A program made the translations under genes and the position numbers. The notes under the pieces were generated by a model that was given only the letters and a program-made list of their open reading frames with translations, was not told where the DNA came from and searched no databases. 5,753 nt of DNA, from the NCBI GenBank assembly GCA_029063275.1, contig JAIDOO010000061.1, positions 1 through 5,753 of the forward strand, written 5' to 3'. Shown here piece after piece: positions 1 through 5,753 of the stretch (position 1 is the first letter of the stretch; every line of letters begins with the position of its first letter). This DNA comes from Clostridia bacterium. GTDB taxonomy: Bacteria; Bacillota; Clostridia; Christensenellales; Borkfalkiaceae.

Positions 1-41
1 TATACAAAACTAGACAACAAAATTTAAAATTTGTAAAAAAT

Positions 42-63
42 ATTTTGTATTATTTTACAAAAT
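42..63. repeat. AT-rich inverted repeat upstream of the spo0A promoter
   Basis: ATTTTGTA (42-49) and TACAAAAT (56-63) are perfect 8-bp inverted arms around a 6-base spacer, ending four bases before the proposed -35 of spo0A. A second, overlapping pairing of AAATTTGTAAAA (27-38) with 53-64 matches at 11 of 12 positions. The arms have almost no G or C, so a stable RNA hairpin is unlikely. An operator for a dimeric regulator is possible, but the strongly AT-rich composition makes chance palindromes common. The rest of 1-66 shows no gene. Confidence 0.35.
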
Positions 64-66
64 TAC

Positions 67-95
67 TTTACTTTTGATTTTTTCTTCGCTATAAT
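67..95 (+). promoter_or_regulatory. SigA-type promoter of spo0A
   Basis: TTTACT (67-72) matches the -35 consensus TTGACA at four of six positions, and TATAAT (90-95) is a perfect -10, separated by 17 bases. Transcription would start near 101-103, giving a leader of about 55 bases. In Bacillus subtilis spo0A has both a SigA and a SigH promoter. I see no convincing SigH-type element here and no exact TGTCGAA box in 1-157. Confidence 0.6.
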
Positions 96-147
96 ACACT
101 TACAAATTAAGTGCTCCGCAAAAAATTTATCGTTTCACTGGCGGTGT

Positions 148-154
148 GAGGTGA
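148..154 (+). promoter_or_regulatory. Ribosome binding site of spo0A
   Basis: GAGGTGA (148-154) is an exact seven-base complement to the 3' end of 16S rRNA. The GAGG core ends six bases before ATG 158. This fixes the start, which also aligns with the beginning of the receiver domain. Confidence 0.8.
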
Positions 155-157
155 GGA

Positions 158-928
158 ATGAAAAAATCAAATGTTGCAATATTCGAGCGCAACGAAAATT
201 ATTTCAACGAACTGAAAAATTATTTTGACAACACTGACAATTTCAGCGTGTGCGCGTCAGCCCAGTCGGGAGACGTTGCTTTGGAAGTGCTTAAATCGGC
301 AAAACCCGACGTTGCAATAATAGACCCTATGCTGAAAGGCGTTGACGGTATAAAGCTTCTTGATTATATCAAGGCTACATATCCCGATTGCGTTTCGATT
401 GTCGTTTCCGAATTCGATAACGAAAAAATCGTAAATCTTGCTATTAACCACGGCGCAGTGTATTATTTTATCAAACCCGTAACGCCGCAGAATATTGCCG
501 AAAGAATAAGCGACATTCTGTCGGACCGTGCAATCGATTACAAGGTTACGACGGAAGTGCGGGACAAGCGCAAAACCAGCTCGCTTGACGAGAAAATCAG
601 TAATATATTCATTACGATAGGAATACCGCCCCATATTAAGGGTTATCAGTACCTGCGCGAAGGAATTAAAATGGCGGTGGAAGACCCTGCGATAATCAAT
701 AAGGTTACAAAGGAACTTTATCCGCAAATCGGACAAAAGTTTGAAACTTCCGCAAGCAAAGTCGAGCGCGCAATTCGGCACGCAATAGAAGTTGCCTGGA
801 ACCGCGGCAGAACCGAAGCAATCTCTTCGATTTTCGGCGCAAAAGTGTATATAGGCAATGAGCGTCCCACAAACAGCGAATTTATTGCTCTTGTTGCGGA
901 CAAGCTCCTTTTGGAGTATCTGGTATAA
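158..928 (+). CDS. spo0A: Spo0A, sporulation master response regulator
   Basis: This 256-residue protein is a cytoplasmic transcription factor that, when phosphorylated through the sporulation kinases or phosphorelay, binds 0A boxes and switches cells into sporulation and other stationary-phase programmes. Residues 1-120 form a receiver domain with the phospho-acceptor Asp56 (in PDVAIID), Ser84 and the Lys106-Pro107 pair. Residues about 143-256 are the DNA-binding Spo0A_C domain, with hallmark stretches IPPHIKGYQYLREGI, the recognition segment SKVERAIRHAIEVAWNRG (about 200-217) and PTNSEFIALVADKL near the end. Length is close to the roughly 267 residues of the B. subtilis protein. Two features are odd. 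The acidic pair at positions 10-11 (Asp-Asp in B. subtilis) is Glu10-Arg11, and the usual Met-Pro after the phospho-Asp is replaced by Leu59-Lys60. The gene is monocistronic as far as visible, with its own promoter and terminator. The usual upstream neighbour spoIVB is not within the window. Confidence 0.97.
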   Translation: MKKSNVAIFERNENYFNELKNYFDNTDNFSVCASAQSGDVALEVLKSAKPDVAIIDPMLKGVDGIKLLDYIKATYPDCVSIVVSEFDNEKIVNLAINHGAVYYFIKPVTPQNIAERISDILSDRAIDYKVTTEVRDKRKTSSLDEKISNIFITIGIPPHIKGYQYLREGIKMAVEDPAIINKVTKELYPQIGQKFETSASKVERAIRHAIEVAWNRGRTEAISSIFGAKVYIGNERPTNSEFIALVADKLLLEYLV

Positions 929-954
929 TTTCGCCCAAATCATTCTTCTTTCAT

Positions 955-1000
955 GTAAGGACCTTTCGGCTTGTCTGAAAGGTCTTTACTATTCATTTTT
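955..1000 (+). terminator. Rho-independent terminator of spo0A
   Basis: A 13-bp stem pairs 955-967 with 977-989 (core GACCTTTC / GAAAGGTC, one G-U pair) around a 9-base loop. It is followed by a T-rich stretch ending in TTTTT (996-1000). It lies 26 bases after the spo0A stop and separates spo0A transcription from the next gene, implying that the downstream gene needs its own promoter. Confidence 0.85.
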
Positions 1001-1062
1001 AAAAATCTGAGGAAAATATATTTAAAAATCAGCAGATATAACACAAAATAGGCATTTTAAAA

Positions 1063-1076
1063 CACAATATATTGTG
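1063..1076. promoter_or_regulatory. Perfect 14-bp palindrome, possible operator
   Basis: CACAATATATTGTG is a perfect palindrome with no spacer, 47 bases upstream of the -35 of the large surface-protein gene. Its half-site core ACACAA also occurs in direct orientation at 1041-1046 and 1094-1099, that is 21 and 32 bases from the copy at 1062-1067, close to whole helical turns. A binding site for a dimeric repressor or activator fits the position. I cannot name the regulator. The DNA between the spo0A terminator and this site shows nothing else. Confidence 0.45.
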
Positions 1077-1123
1077 GTTACAAAATTTTATGGACACAAG
1101 TTTTTAAAAAATTAAAAAAAGGG

Positions 1124-1152
1124 TTGAAATTGTCGAAAACCCGTGATATAAT
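1124..1152 (+). promoter_or_regulatory. Extended -10 SigA promoter of the large gene
   Basis: TTGAAA (1124-1129) and a perfect TATAAT (1147-1152) are spaced by 17 bases, and the -10 is preceded by TG one base upstream (1144-1145), an extended -10 element. Start of transcription is expected near 1159, leaving a leader of about 34 bases with a good ribosome binding site. This is a strong-looking vegetative promoter, which makes it unlikely that the downstream gene is simply dead. Confidence 0.8.
1131..1137 (+). promoter_or_regulatory. 0A box (Spo0A binding site) in the promoter spacer
   Basis: TGTCGAA is an exact match to the 0A-box core known from Bacillus and Clostridium. It sits immediately after the -35, centred near -25. 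A degenerate partner (GGTTGAA, five of seven matches) lies at 1122-1128, offset by 9 bases where tandem boxes are usually offset by about 10. A bound Spo0A here would overlap RNA polymerase, so repression is the simpler reading, but Spo0A also activates SigA promoters from boxes at the -35. A single 7-mer can arise by chance (roughly 3% in an intergenic region this long, counting both strands). Near matches also occur inside the coding region. Confidence 0.5.
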
Positions 1153-1180
1153 CTGTATACTTAGACATAAATCTAATAGT

Positions 1181-1185
1181 AGGAG
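1181..1185 (+). promoter_or_regulatory. Ribosome binding site of the large gene
   Basis: AGGAG (1181-1185) lies seven bases before ATG 1193. It decides the start. In the large downstream frame itself there is a stop codon (TAG 1224-1226) just before the G run, and no comparable ribosome site precedes the first internal ATG at 1296. Confidence 0.85.
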
Positions 1186-1192
1186 TACTTTT

Positions 1193-4100
1193 ATGATAAA
1201 GAAAAGAACGACCGAAACCCGCATAGGGGGGGGGGTGCGCACTTTATAGCGTAAAGAAAGAACAGGCTAAAAAAATAAGTCTGTTTACTTTAATAATGCT
1301 CTTTTTCTGCACAGCCGTATTGGGTTGTGCTTTTCTGTTGCCAAAAACAGGGAATGTAGCCGACGCAGCGGTTAAGCCCAACGTTGCGCCTAATAAAGTA
1401 ACATATAAAACAGTCCAATTATTACAATATTATAATCCAACCTCTAAGGATACCCAGAAAAGTATCTCTTACAGTATGTTTGAAGGCGTAAACGATGAGT
1501 ATGGTGTTGTTACGTTTGATGAAGAAACTAAAACAGCAACGTTAAACAAATTGAGTATAAGTTATCACCAGCTTCTTAATTATATTGCTTTCAAGTCTGA
1601 AATTACAGTTCCTGCAATGACGGAATATAGTATCGATTATTCGTTTACGGCAACCTATAAAAGAACAGCAAACTCTATAAGCGAGACAATGGTTGGTATG
1701 TGTGTATTTTATTTCGGAAACACATATGAAGATCCGAATGCTCAAGACCAGTCTTCGAAAGTCGAATTTAAATGTTCAACCTCCGGTACAAATTCGCCGG
1801 CTGAATACGTAGTGGGAGATTATTCATCTACAACCAATACAGCAAAAACAAGCACGGGAGAAATTTCAACAATAACTTATACAAACGATACAAATGAGGC
1901 GGCAACTTATACTGCTTACTTCGGCGTCAGCAGCTACGGTTCTGCCGGTTCAACTTATGCGAATACTAATACAACCTCTTTGGTAATGTCGGATAAATTG
2001 ACGGTAACGGCTATTGATGTCCCCACGGTAGATAAGAAATCTGCCGACTTTAACCCTGAGGGAAATACATTCAATTTTACCTACGATCACGACAGAGTGG
2101 TTTTATCTTCGGTAACCCATAAGGGTTTTTCGGGTGCGGCGCAGGACGTAAGCGGTGAAGTATTTATAGATGAAAACGGTGAATGTCTATTAACCGATGC
2201 GGGTGTTTACACTTTCAATTTTGATATTGCAGACTATTGCGGTGCGGTATGGGACAGCTCCAGCAACGACCAGACAACTAAAAAAGTTGAAATTACAATA
2301 AATACGCCGACAGTAGACATTCCTTACATAGATAAAAATTCACAGGAGTATACGAGTGAAGAGCTGACCTTTACTCTAATGGATTTTGATGGCGATTTAA
2401 TCAAGGTTGACAAGGTTACCGCAAGCAACTCGGCAAACAGCGCAACCTTTGACGTTGGCACACAAAATTTTAAGGCGACTAATGCAGACACATATACCGT
2501 AACTTTAAAGCTTGCTGACGAGGATAACTACGTTTGGTCGGACGATGTAGGCGGAAACGGCACAAGAACGCTTAAATTTGTGGTAACACAAAAAGAGCTA
2601 TCTTTAAAATACGAGAGCTCGCATACAAACTCGCTTGGCAACGCAGAGTGGAAGGCGGACGATAATGACGTTACTATAACCGTTACAGACGATAGCTTCG
2701 ACGGCGATGATTTATCTCTGATTTTTTACTACGATGCAAAGGGTAATTCGCTTGGTACTTCAAACGGAAAATCTACCGAGCTGGATATGACGGGCATAGT
2801 GAGCGGCGAACATACGTTGTACGTTGATTTTGCCGTAAAAACAGGGGTAAACGCCAACTATACGATTTCTAACGGAAGCTATTCATTCAACGTAAAAGCG
2901 GCTTCTGCACAAACCGATTTTAAATGGGTTTATTACGAAGGCGACACGAAAAAGGAATATATCGAGGACGGCGGAAAGATTACTTATAAAAAGGACACTA
3001 CTTACAAGGTAGAGTTAGTAATTCCCGACGATGCAAAGATAGAAGTACTGGGCTATCAAGCTCAGAGCGGTTCGGCGGTAAAGAGCTATAAAACGACAGT
3101 TTCTATTAAGAGTACCGACCCCGAAAATCTGTTCTATGACGAGGACGGCAATTCTTCTGAAACAACAACGCTTACGCTGAATTGGTCAATCGAGCAGGCG
3201 GAAGTAGACGTCGAAAACGTGAAGTTTGAGTATAACGGCGGTGAGGGCGCAAAAACCTATGATGCATCTAATCCGCCCGAGTATACGGAACTTAATTTCA
3301 CAATAACCGTACCTGAGGCTAATTATCCCGAGGGCGTAACAAATATCAACGTTATTTACGACGGCGACAGAAAGGGACCCGGCACAATTTACTTCCACTT
3401 AGAGTTTACTTTAGACAGTAATTATAAATCCTCTACAGACGAAACCCTCGTTAAATATTCAATGGAAATATCGGGCAAAAAGGTTTCGGTTGGCTGGATT
3501 TTGACCGATTTGAAAGACGAAAACGGCAACGAAGTTAAGGATGAAAACGGCGTAACCTATCAGGTTTACGTCCTTGACCTCGACCAAAGCGACCCGCTGT
3601 ATAAATATATAAATTACGAGTATTACGAAAAATCGGGCTCGACCTACGGTGAAATTATCAGCGAAGGAATAATGCACGTAGTTACGCCGACAGCGCAGGG
3701 CGGACTTGGAGCAGGCTATAACGGGCATACGGAAACTGTTTACGTTCGTGCTTACATTGGCACCGATTCGCTGGGTAATTCCGCGCCTTCATTGAACGGA
3801 GTTCCCTATTACGTGCTCGATTTCGGCGTTCAATCCGAATACAAAATAATGACCGTCGGCGAAAATAAGGACCCTGTAGATCTTTCGGCAGGCGAAGTTA
3901 CTTTTATTACCTACGGTGAAAAAGTTGAAAATGTCGGCGATTTGTACAGTCTAATCAAACGATTGGATAAAGAGGAGCTTTCGCCCTCATTCTATACGGT
4001 TGCGCTCTATAAAGGCACGACTCTTGTTAACAAAGATATTAACGCAGTTGACTTTACTAAGCTTGACGCGGGAACGGATTACAAGTTGTCGTTCGCGCTT

Positions 4101-5753
4101 ACAGAAGCGGCGGCAGAAAGCTATGCTTTGACTTCGTCAAGCCTTAAATTCACGGTAAAACCCGTAGAACTTACAGCGCCCACGCTGAAAGACGGCGCAA
4201 CGTTTACATTCAACGGCGACAAGCAGGGAATTACTTCTTCGCTCGATAACTGGGACGAAGAGTATATGGAATTTGCCGCAAACTCTATACACGAGGCAAG
4301 AAACGCAGGGAGTTATTCGGTAATAATCAATATCAAAGAAGAGCTTGCGGGGAATTATATCTTTGTACTTCCCGAAAGTACTGCCGAGCCCGTGAAGGCT
4401 TTGGTAAGATTTGCGCTTGTTGAGGAAGAATTGCCCGAAATTTCTAATAATTCCTCAACAGCATCGTTCAAATGGACTATAGAAAAGTACGTTATAGACA
4501 CAACGGCTTCAACAGCGTGGAATTTTGCGGCAAGCGGCGCAAGCCTGAACCTGCCCAACTGGGTCAAAGCGTTGACGGCAGGCGCGGAGCCTACGCTGAA
4601 TATTCAGGTGGTCTATTACGATACCGATGGCAACCCTCTGACCGAGTATGAGTTAAAGGGCGGCAACAGTTTCCTCGTTGCGGTATACGTAGACCCAGCA
4701 TGCGCAGACTTCGGCAATATTGAATTTAAAAACCAGTCGGTAGACCCCATGACAAGCCTGACTACTTCGCCGCAGACGGCGTACACGGTACCAATGAGCG
4801 GCGCGGCGGCGTTTATCGGCAACGTCAGGGACTTTGTAACCAAAACCTGGTTGGGGCTTCCCATCTGGGCTTGGCTTGCGATAGGTCTTGTAGTGCTTAT
4901 ACTGTTGATAATAATCATAGCAGTTGCGTGCAAGCGCAGGAAATCTAAGGAAGAGCGCGCGGAGGCGAAAGCCCGTAAAGAGGAAGAGCGCCAGATGCAA
5001 AGAGAAAAGCTTGAAGCAGAGCGCGAGCTTGCCAAAGCTAAACAGGAAGCCGCGCTTGAAAAGATACGCGCACAGGCACAAATTGCGGCGGGCGCGGGTA
5101 TGGCTTCAACGGCTATGCAACAACCCGCTCAACAGCAAGCGCCCGTACAAGCGCCACCTGTTCAACAGCAAATGCCTGTTCAGCAACAGCAAGCACAACC
5201 GCAGTTTATGCCCGCGCCTCAGCCTCAATATGCACCTCAGCCGTTACCGTCGGCGTTTAATATGTCGGACGTAAACGCAATAGCCGAGGCAAAAGCGGCT
5301 CAGGCAATAGCGGAAGCAAAAGCTGCCCAGGCTCAGGCACGCGCGGCGGAAGCGATAGCGGAAGCAAAGGCGGCTCAGGCAGTTGCAGGAATTGCTCCCT
5401 GGCAAGGCGGAATGAATTACGGTTATGCAAATCAGCAACCGCAGGCGCAAAACCAACAGCCTATAGTTATAGTGGTTGACTCTGACGGTCAGATTAAATC
5501 CGTTCAGCAGTTAAATCAGCCTCAACAGTCTATGATTCAGCCTATTTTAATAGCTACGTCTAGCGATATTGCAAAGTCGGCGCAAAAAACCGCTGAATTA
5601 CCGCAAATCACTGAAGAGAGCAAAAACAGTGCATCGGCAACTTATCCGCCCGACGCGGTGATAACTACCACGACCACAGTTGACACAACTAAAAAAGGTT
5701 TGTCGGCACGCGAAGAATCTGTTAACGACGGTAGGATGTTTGACATTGACGGC
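1193..5753 (+). CDS. Giant phase-variable single-pass surface protein, OFF as written, 3' partial
   Basis: I do not recognise a named family. As written, translation from ATG 1193 passes ten G (1226-1235) and stops at TAG 1247-1249 after 18 residues. Removing one G joins it to the frame open from 1227 to the window end, giving at least 1520 residues (numbering below assumes nine G). Residues 1-28 are basic, 30-49 hydrophobic, and ADA at 56-58 suggests signal peptidase cleavage. About 59-275 is a beta-rich N-terminal domain containing an ITVPAMTEYSIDYSFTA segment, perhaps a jelly roll. About 275-1210 holds tandem Ig/MBG-like modules. Residues 1223-1246 form a second transmembrane helix followed by KRRKSK, placing the rest inside the cell. 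The tail has a charged helical part, a Gln/Pro-rich part and AIAEAKAAQ repeats. There is no LPXTG sorting signal. A role in adhesion or surface sensing is inferred from architecture only. A sequencing error in the G run, or a decayed gene, are alternatives. The intact 1509-codon frame argues against decay. Confidence 0.85.
1226..1235 (+). repeat. G10 homopolymer, putative slipped-strand ON/OFF switch
   Basis: Ten consecutive G lie in codons 12-15 of the large gene, in otherwise AT-rich DNA. Ten G reads through GGG-GGG-GGG-GTG to TAG at 1247, an 18-residue peptide. Eleven G would end at a TAA after 20 residues. Nine G continues as TGC-GCA-CTT into the signal peptide and the long open frame. 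Homopolymer G or C tracts near the 5' end of surface genes are the well-known substrate of phase variation in Campylobacter, Helicobacter and Neisseria. Such tracts are also prone to sequencing error, so the exact count is uncertain. Confidence 0.8.
1281..1340 (+). other. Hydrophobic core of signal peptide or N-terminal anchor
   Basis: Twenty mostly hydrophobic residues (LFTLIMLFFCTAVLGCAFLL) follow a basic region (KK-EQAKK) and precede PKTGNVADA, where ADA gives a plausible type I cleavage site after residue 58 of the ON form. Only the nine-G frame fuses this segment to the ribosome binding site and ATG at 1193. Starting at the internal ATG 1296 would cut the hydrophobic stretch and drop its basic flank. 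Confidence 0.75.
2013..2597 (+). repeat. Two adjacent, related Ig/MBG-like modules in the ectodomain
   Basis: Two modules of about 95-100 residues (2013-2312 and 2313-2597) begin with VPTVDKKS and IPYIDKNS and end with the pattern Tyr-x-hydrophobic-x-hydrophobic, Ala-Asp, Val-Trp, Asp and a final beta strand (VYTFNFDIAD..AVWDSSS and TYTVTLKLADEDNYVWSDD). Their matching tyrosines lie at 2208 and 2493, 285 bases apart. Similar endings recur later at 2820, 3390 (two periods on from 2820), 4080 and 4314, so more diverged copies probably fill most of 2600-4430. The G-x-Y-x-V-x-hydrophobic pattern resembles MBG and other Ig-like domains of Firmicute surface proteins. Confidence 0.6.
4860..4931 (+). 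other. Second transmembrane helix with stop-transfer signal
   Basis: About 24 residues running from PIWAWLAIG through LLIIIIAVAC form a strong membrane helix, followed at once by KRRKSK. By the positive-inside rule the tail is cytoplasmic and the 1160-residue region before it is outside. Confidence 0.9.
4932..5100 (+). other. Charged, probably coiled-coil juxtamembrane segment
   Basis: This stretch encodes about 56 residues rich in Glu, Lys, Arg, Ala and Gln without Pro (KEERAEAKARKEEERQ and on to EKIRAQAQIAAGAG), typical of a long solvent-exposed helix or coiled coil. It directly follows the membrane helix. From here to the window end the same frame is open, and overlapping open frames on both strands are by-products of the Lys/Arg/Gln-rich codons. 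Confidence 0.7.
5101..5249 (+). other. Gln/Pro-rich disordered linker
   Basis: Some 50 residues dominated by Gln, Pro, Ala and Met (for example QQPAQQQAPVQAPPVQQQ) follow the charged helix. This is low-complexity and probably disordered. It would act as a flexible spacer or a cytoplasmic interaction region. Confidence 0.7.
5277..5378 (+). repeat. Three copies of an AIAEAKAAQ motif
   Basis: Identical nine-residue units occur at 5277-5303, 5304-5330 and 5352-5378, the last two separated by AQARAAE. The copies use different synonymous codons (GCC/GAG/AAA, GCG/GAA/AAA, GCG/GAA/AAG), so the identity is at protein level. An alanine-rich helix is expected. A Gln/Pro-rich stretch and then PIVIVVDSDGQIKSVQQL, a possible short beta hairpin, follow. 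Confidence 0.75.

Noticed and set aside
74..95. TTGATT (74-79) as the -35 of spo0A
   Set aside because: It leaves only ten bases before TATAAT, too short for a SigA promoter. TTTACT at 67-72 gives the correct 17-base spacing.
257..943. 228-codon open frame on the minus strand
   Set aside because: It lies fully opposite spo0A, its predicted protein has no recognisable domain and its start has no ribosome binding site that I can support. It is a shadow of the spo0A codons.
1296..1298. Internal ATG as the true start of the large gene
   Set aside because: It has no good ribosome binding site, falls inside the hydrophobic core of the signal peptide and would remove the basic flank. The ATG at 1193 has a promoter, leader and AGGAG in proper order.
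1750..1770. TGTCGAA-like sites within the large gene (near 1761 and 3210)
   Set aside because: They match six of seven bases, lie inside coding sequence and are expected by chance in a gene this long.
4616..5081. Two overlapping minus-strand open frames of about 140 codons
   Set aside because: They overlap each other and the continuous plus-strand frame across the membrane helix and charged tail. Their Ser/Arg/Leu-rich products reflect codon complementarity.
4924..5274. 116-codon plus-strand frame with a very basic product
   Set aside because: It is an out-of-frame reading of the Glu/Lys/Gln-rich tail, without its own ribosome binding site or domain.
1193..5753. The large gene as a decayed pseudogene
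   Set aside because: Apart from the G run the frame is open for 1509 codons with an intact promoter, ribosome site, signal peptide and membrane helix, which would not survive long without selection.

Overview
The window suggests a low-GC, Gram-positive, endospore-forming bacterium of the class Clostridia or a close relative. The basis is an unmistakable Spo0A, AT-rich intergenic DNA, Shine-Dalgarno sites and SigA-type promoters. I cannot name a genus. An uncultured gut-type Clostridia lineage is plausible but is only an inference.

Layout: 1-157 is an AT-rich leader with an inverted repeat, a SigA-like promoter and a ribosome binding site. 158-928 is spo0A, the master regulator of entry into sporulation. 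It is followed by a strong intrinsic terminator (955-1000). 929-1192 is a regulatory intergenic region. It carries a perfect 14-bp palindrome and a near-consensus extended -10 promoter with an exact Spo0A box (TGTCGAA) in its spacer. 1193 to the end of the window is one very large coding region whose 3' end lies outside the window.

The large gene is the main discovery. Its only credible start (ATG 1193 with AGGAG upstream) is followed 30 bases later by a run of ten G. As written, the run puts the start out of frame with the downstream reading frame, which is open without a stop from 1227 to 5753 (1509 codons). Ten G gives an 18-residue peptide, eleven G would give 20 residues, and only nine (or twelve) G opens the gene. 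This is the classic form of a slipped-strand phase switch, here seen in the OFF state, unless the tract length is a sequencing or assembly error. When ON, the product is at least 1520 residues: a signal peptide, a roughly 1160-residue beta-rich ectodomain of tandem Ig/MBG-like modules, one transmembrane helix, and an intracellular tail of at least 274 residues with charged-helical, Gln/Pro-rich and Ala-rich repeat parts.

How the pieces may work together (inference): Spo0A, encoded next door, may act on the promoter of the surface-protein gene, while the G tract adds a heritable ON/OFF switch. The Spo0A itself has an unusual receiver pocket (Glu10-Arg11 in place of Asp-Asp), so its control by phosphorylation may also differ from the standard model.
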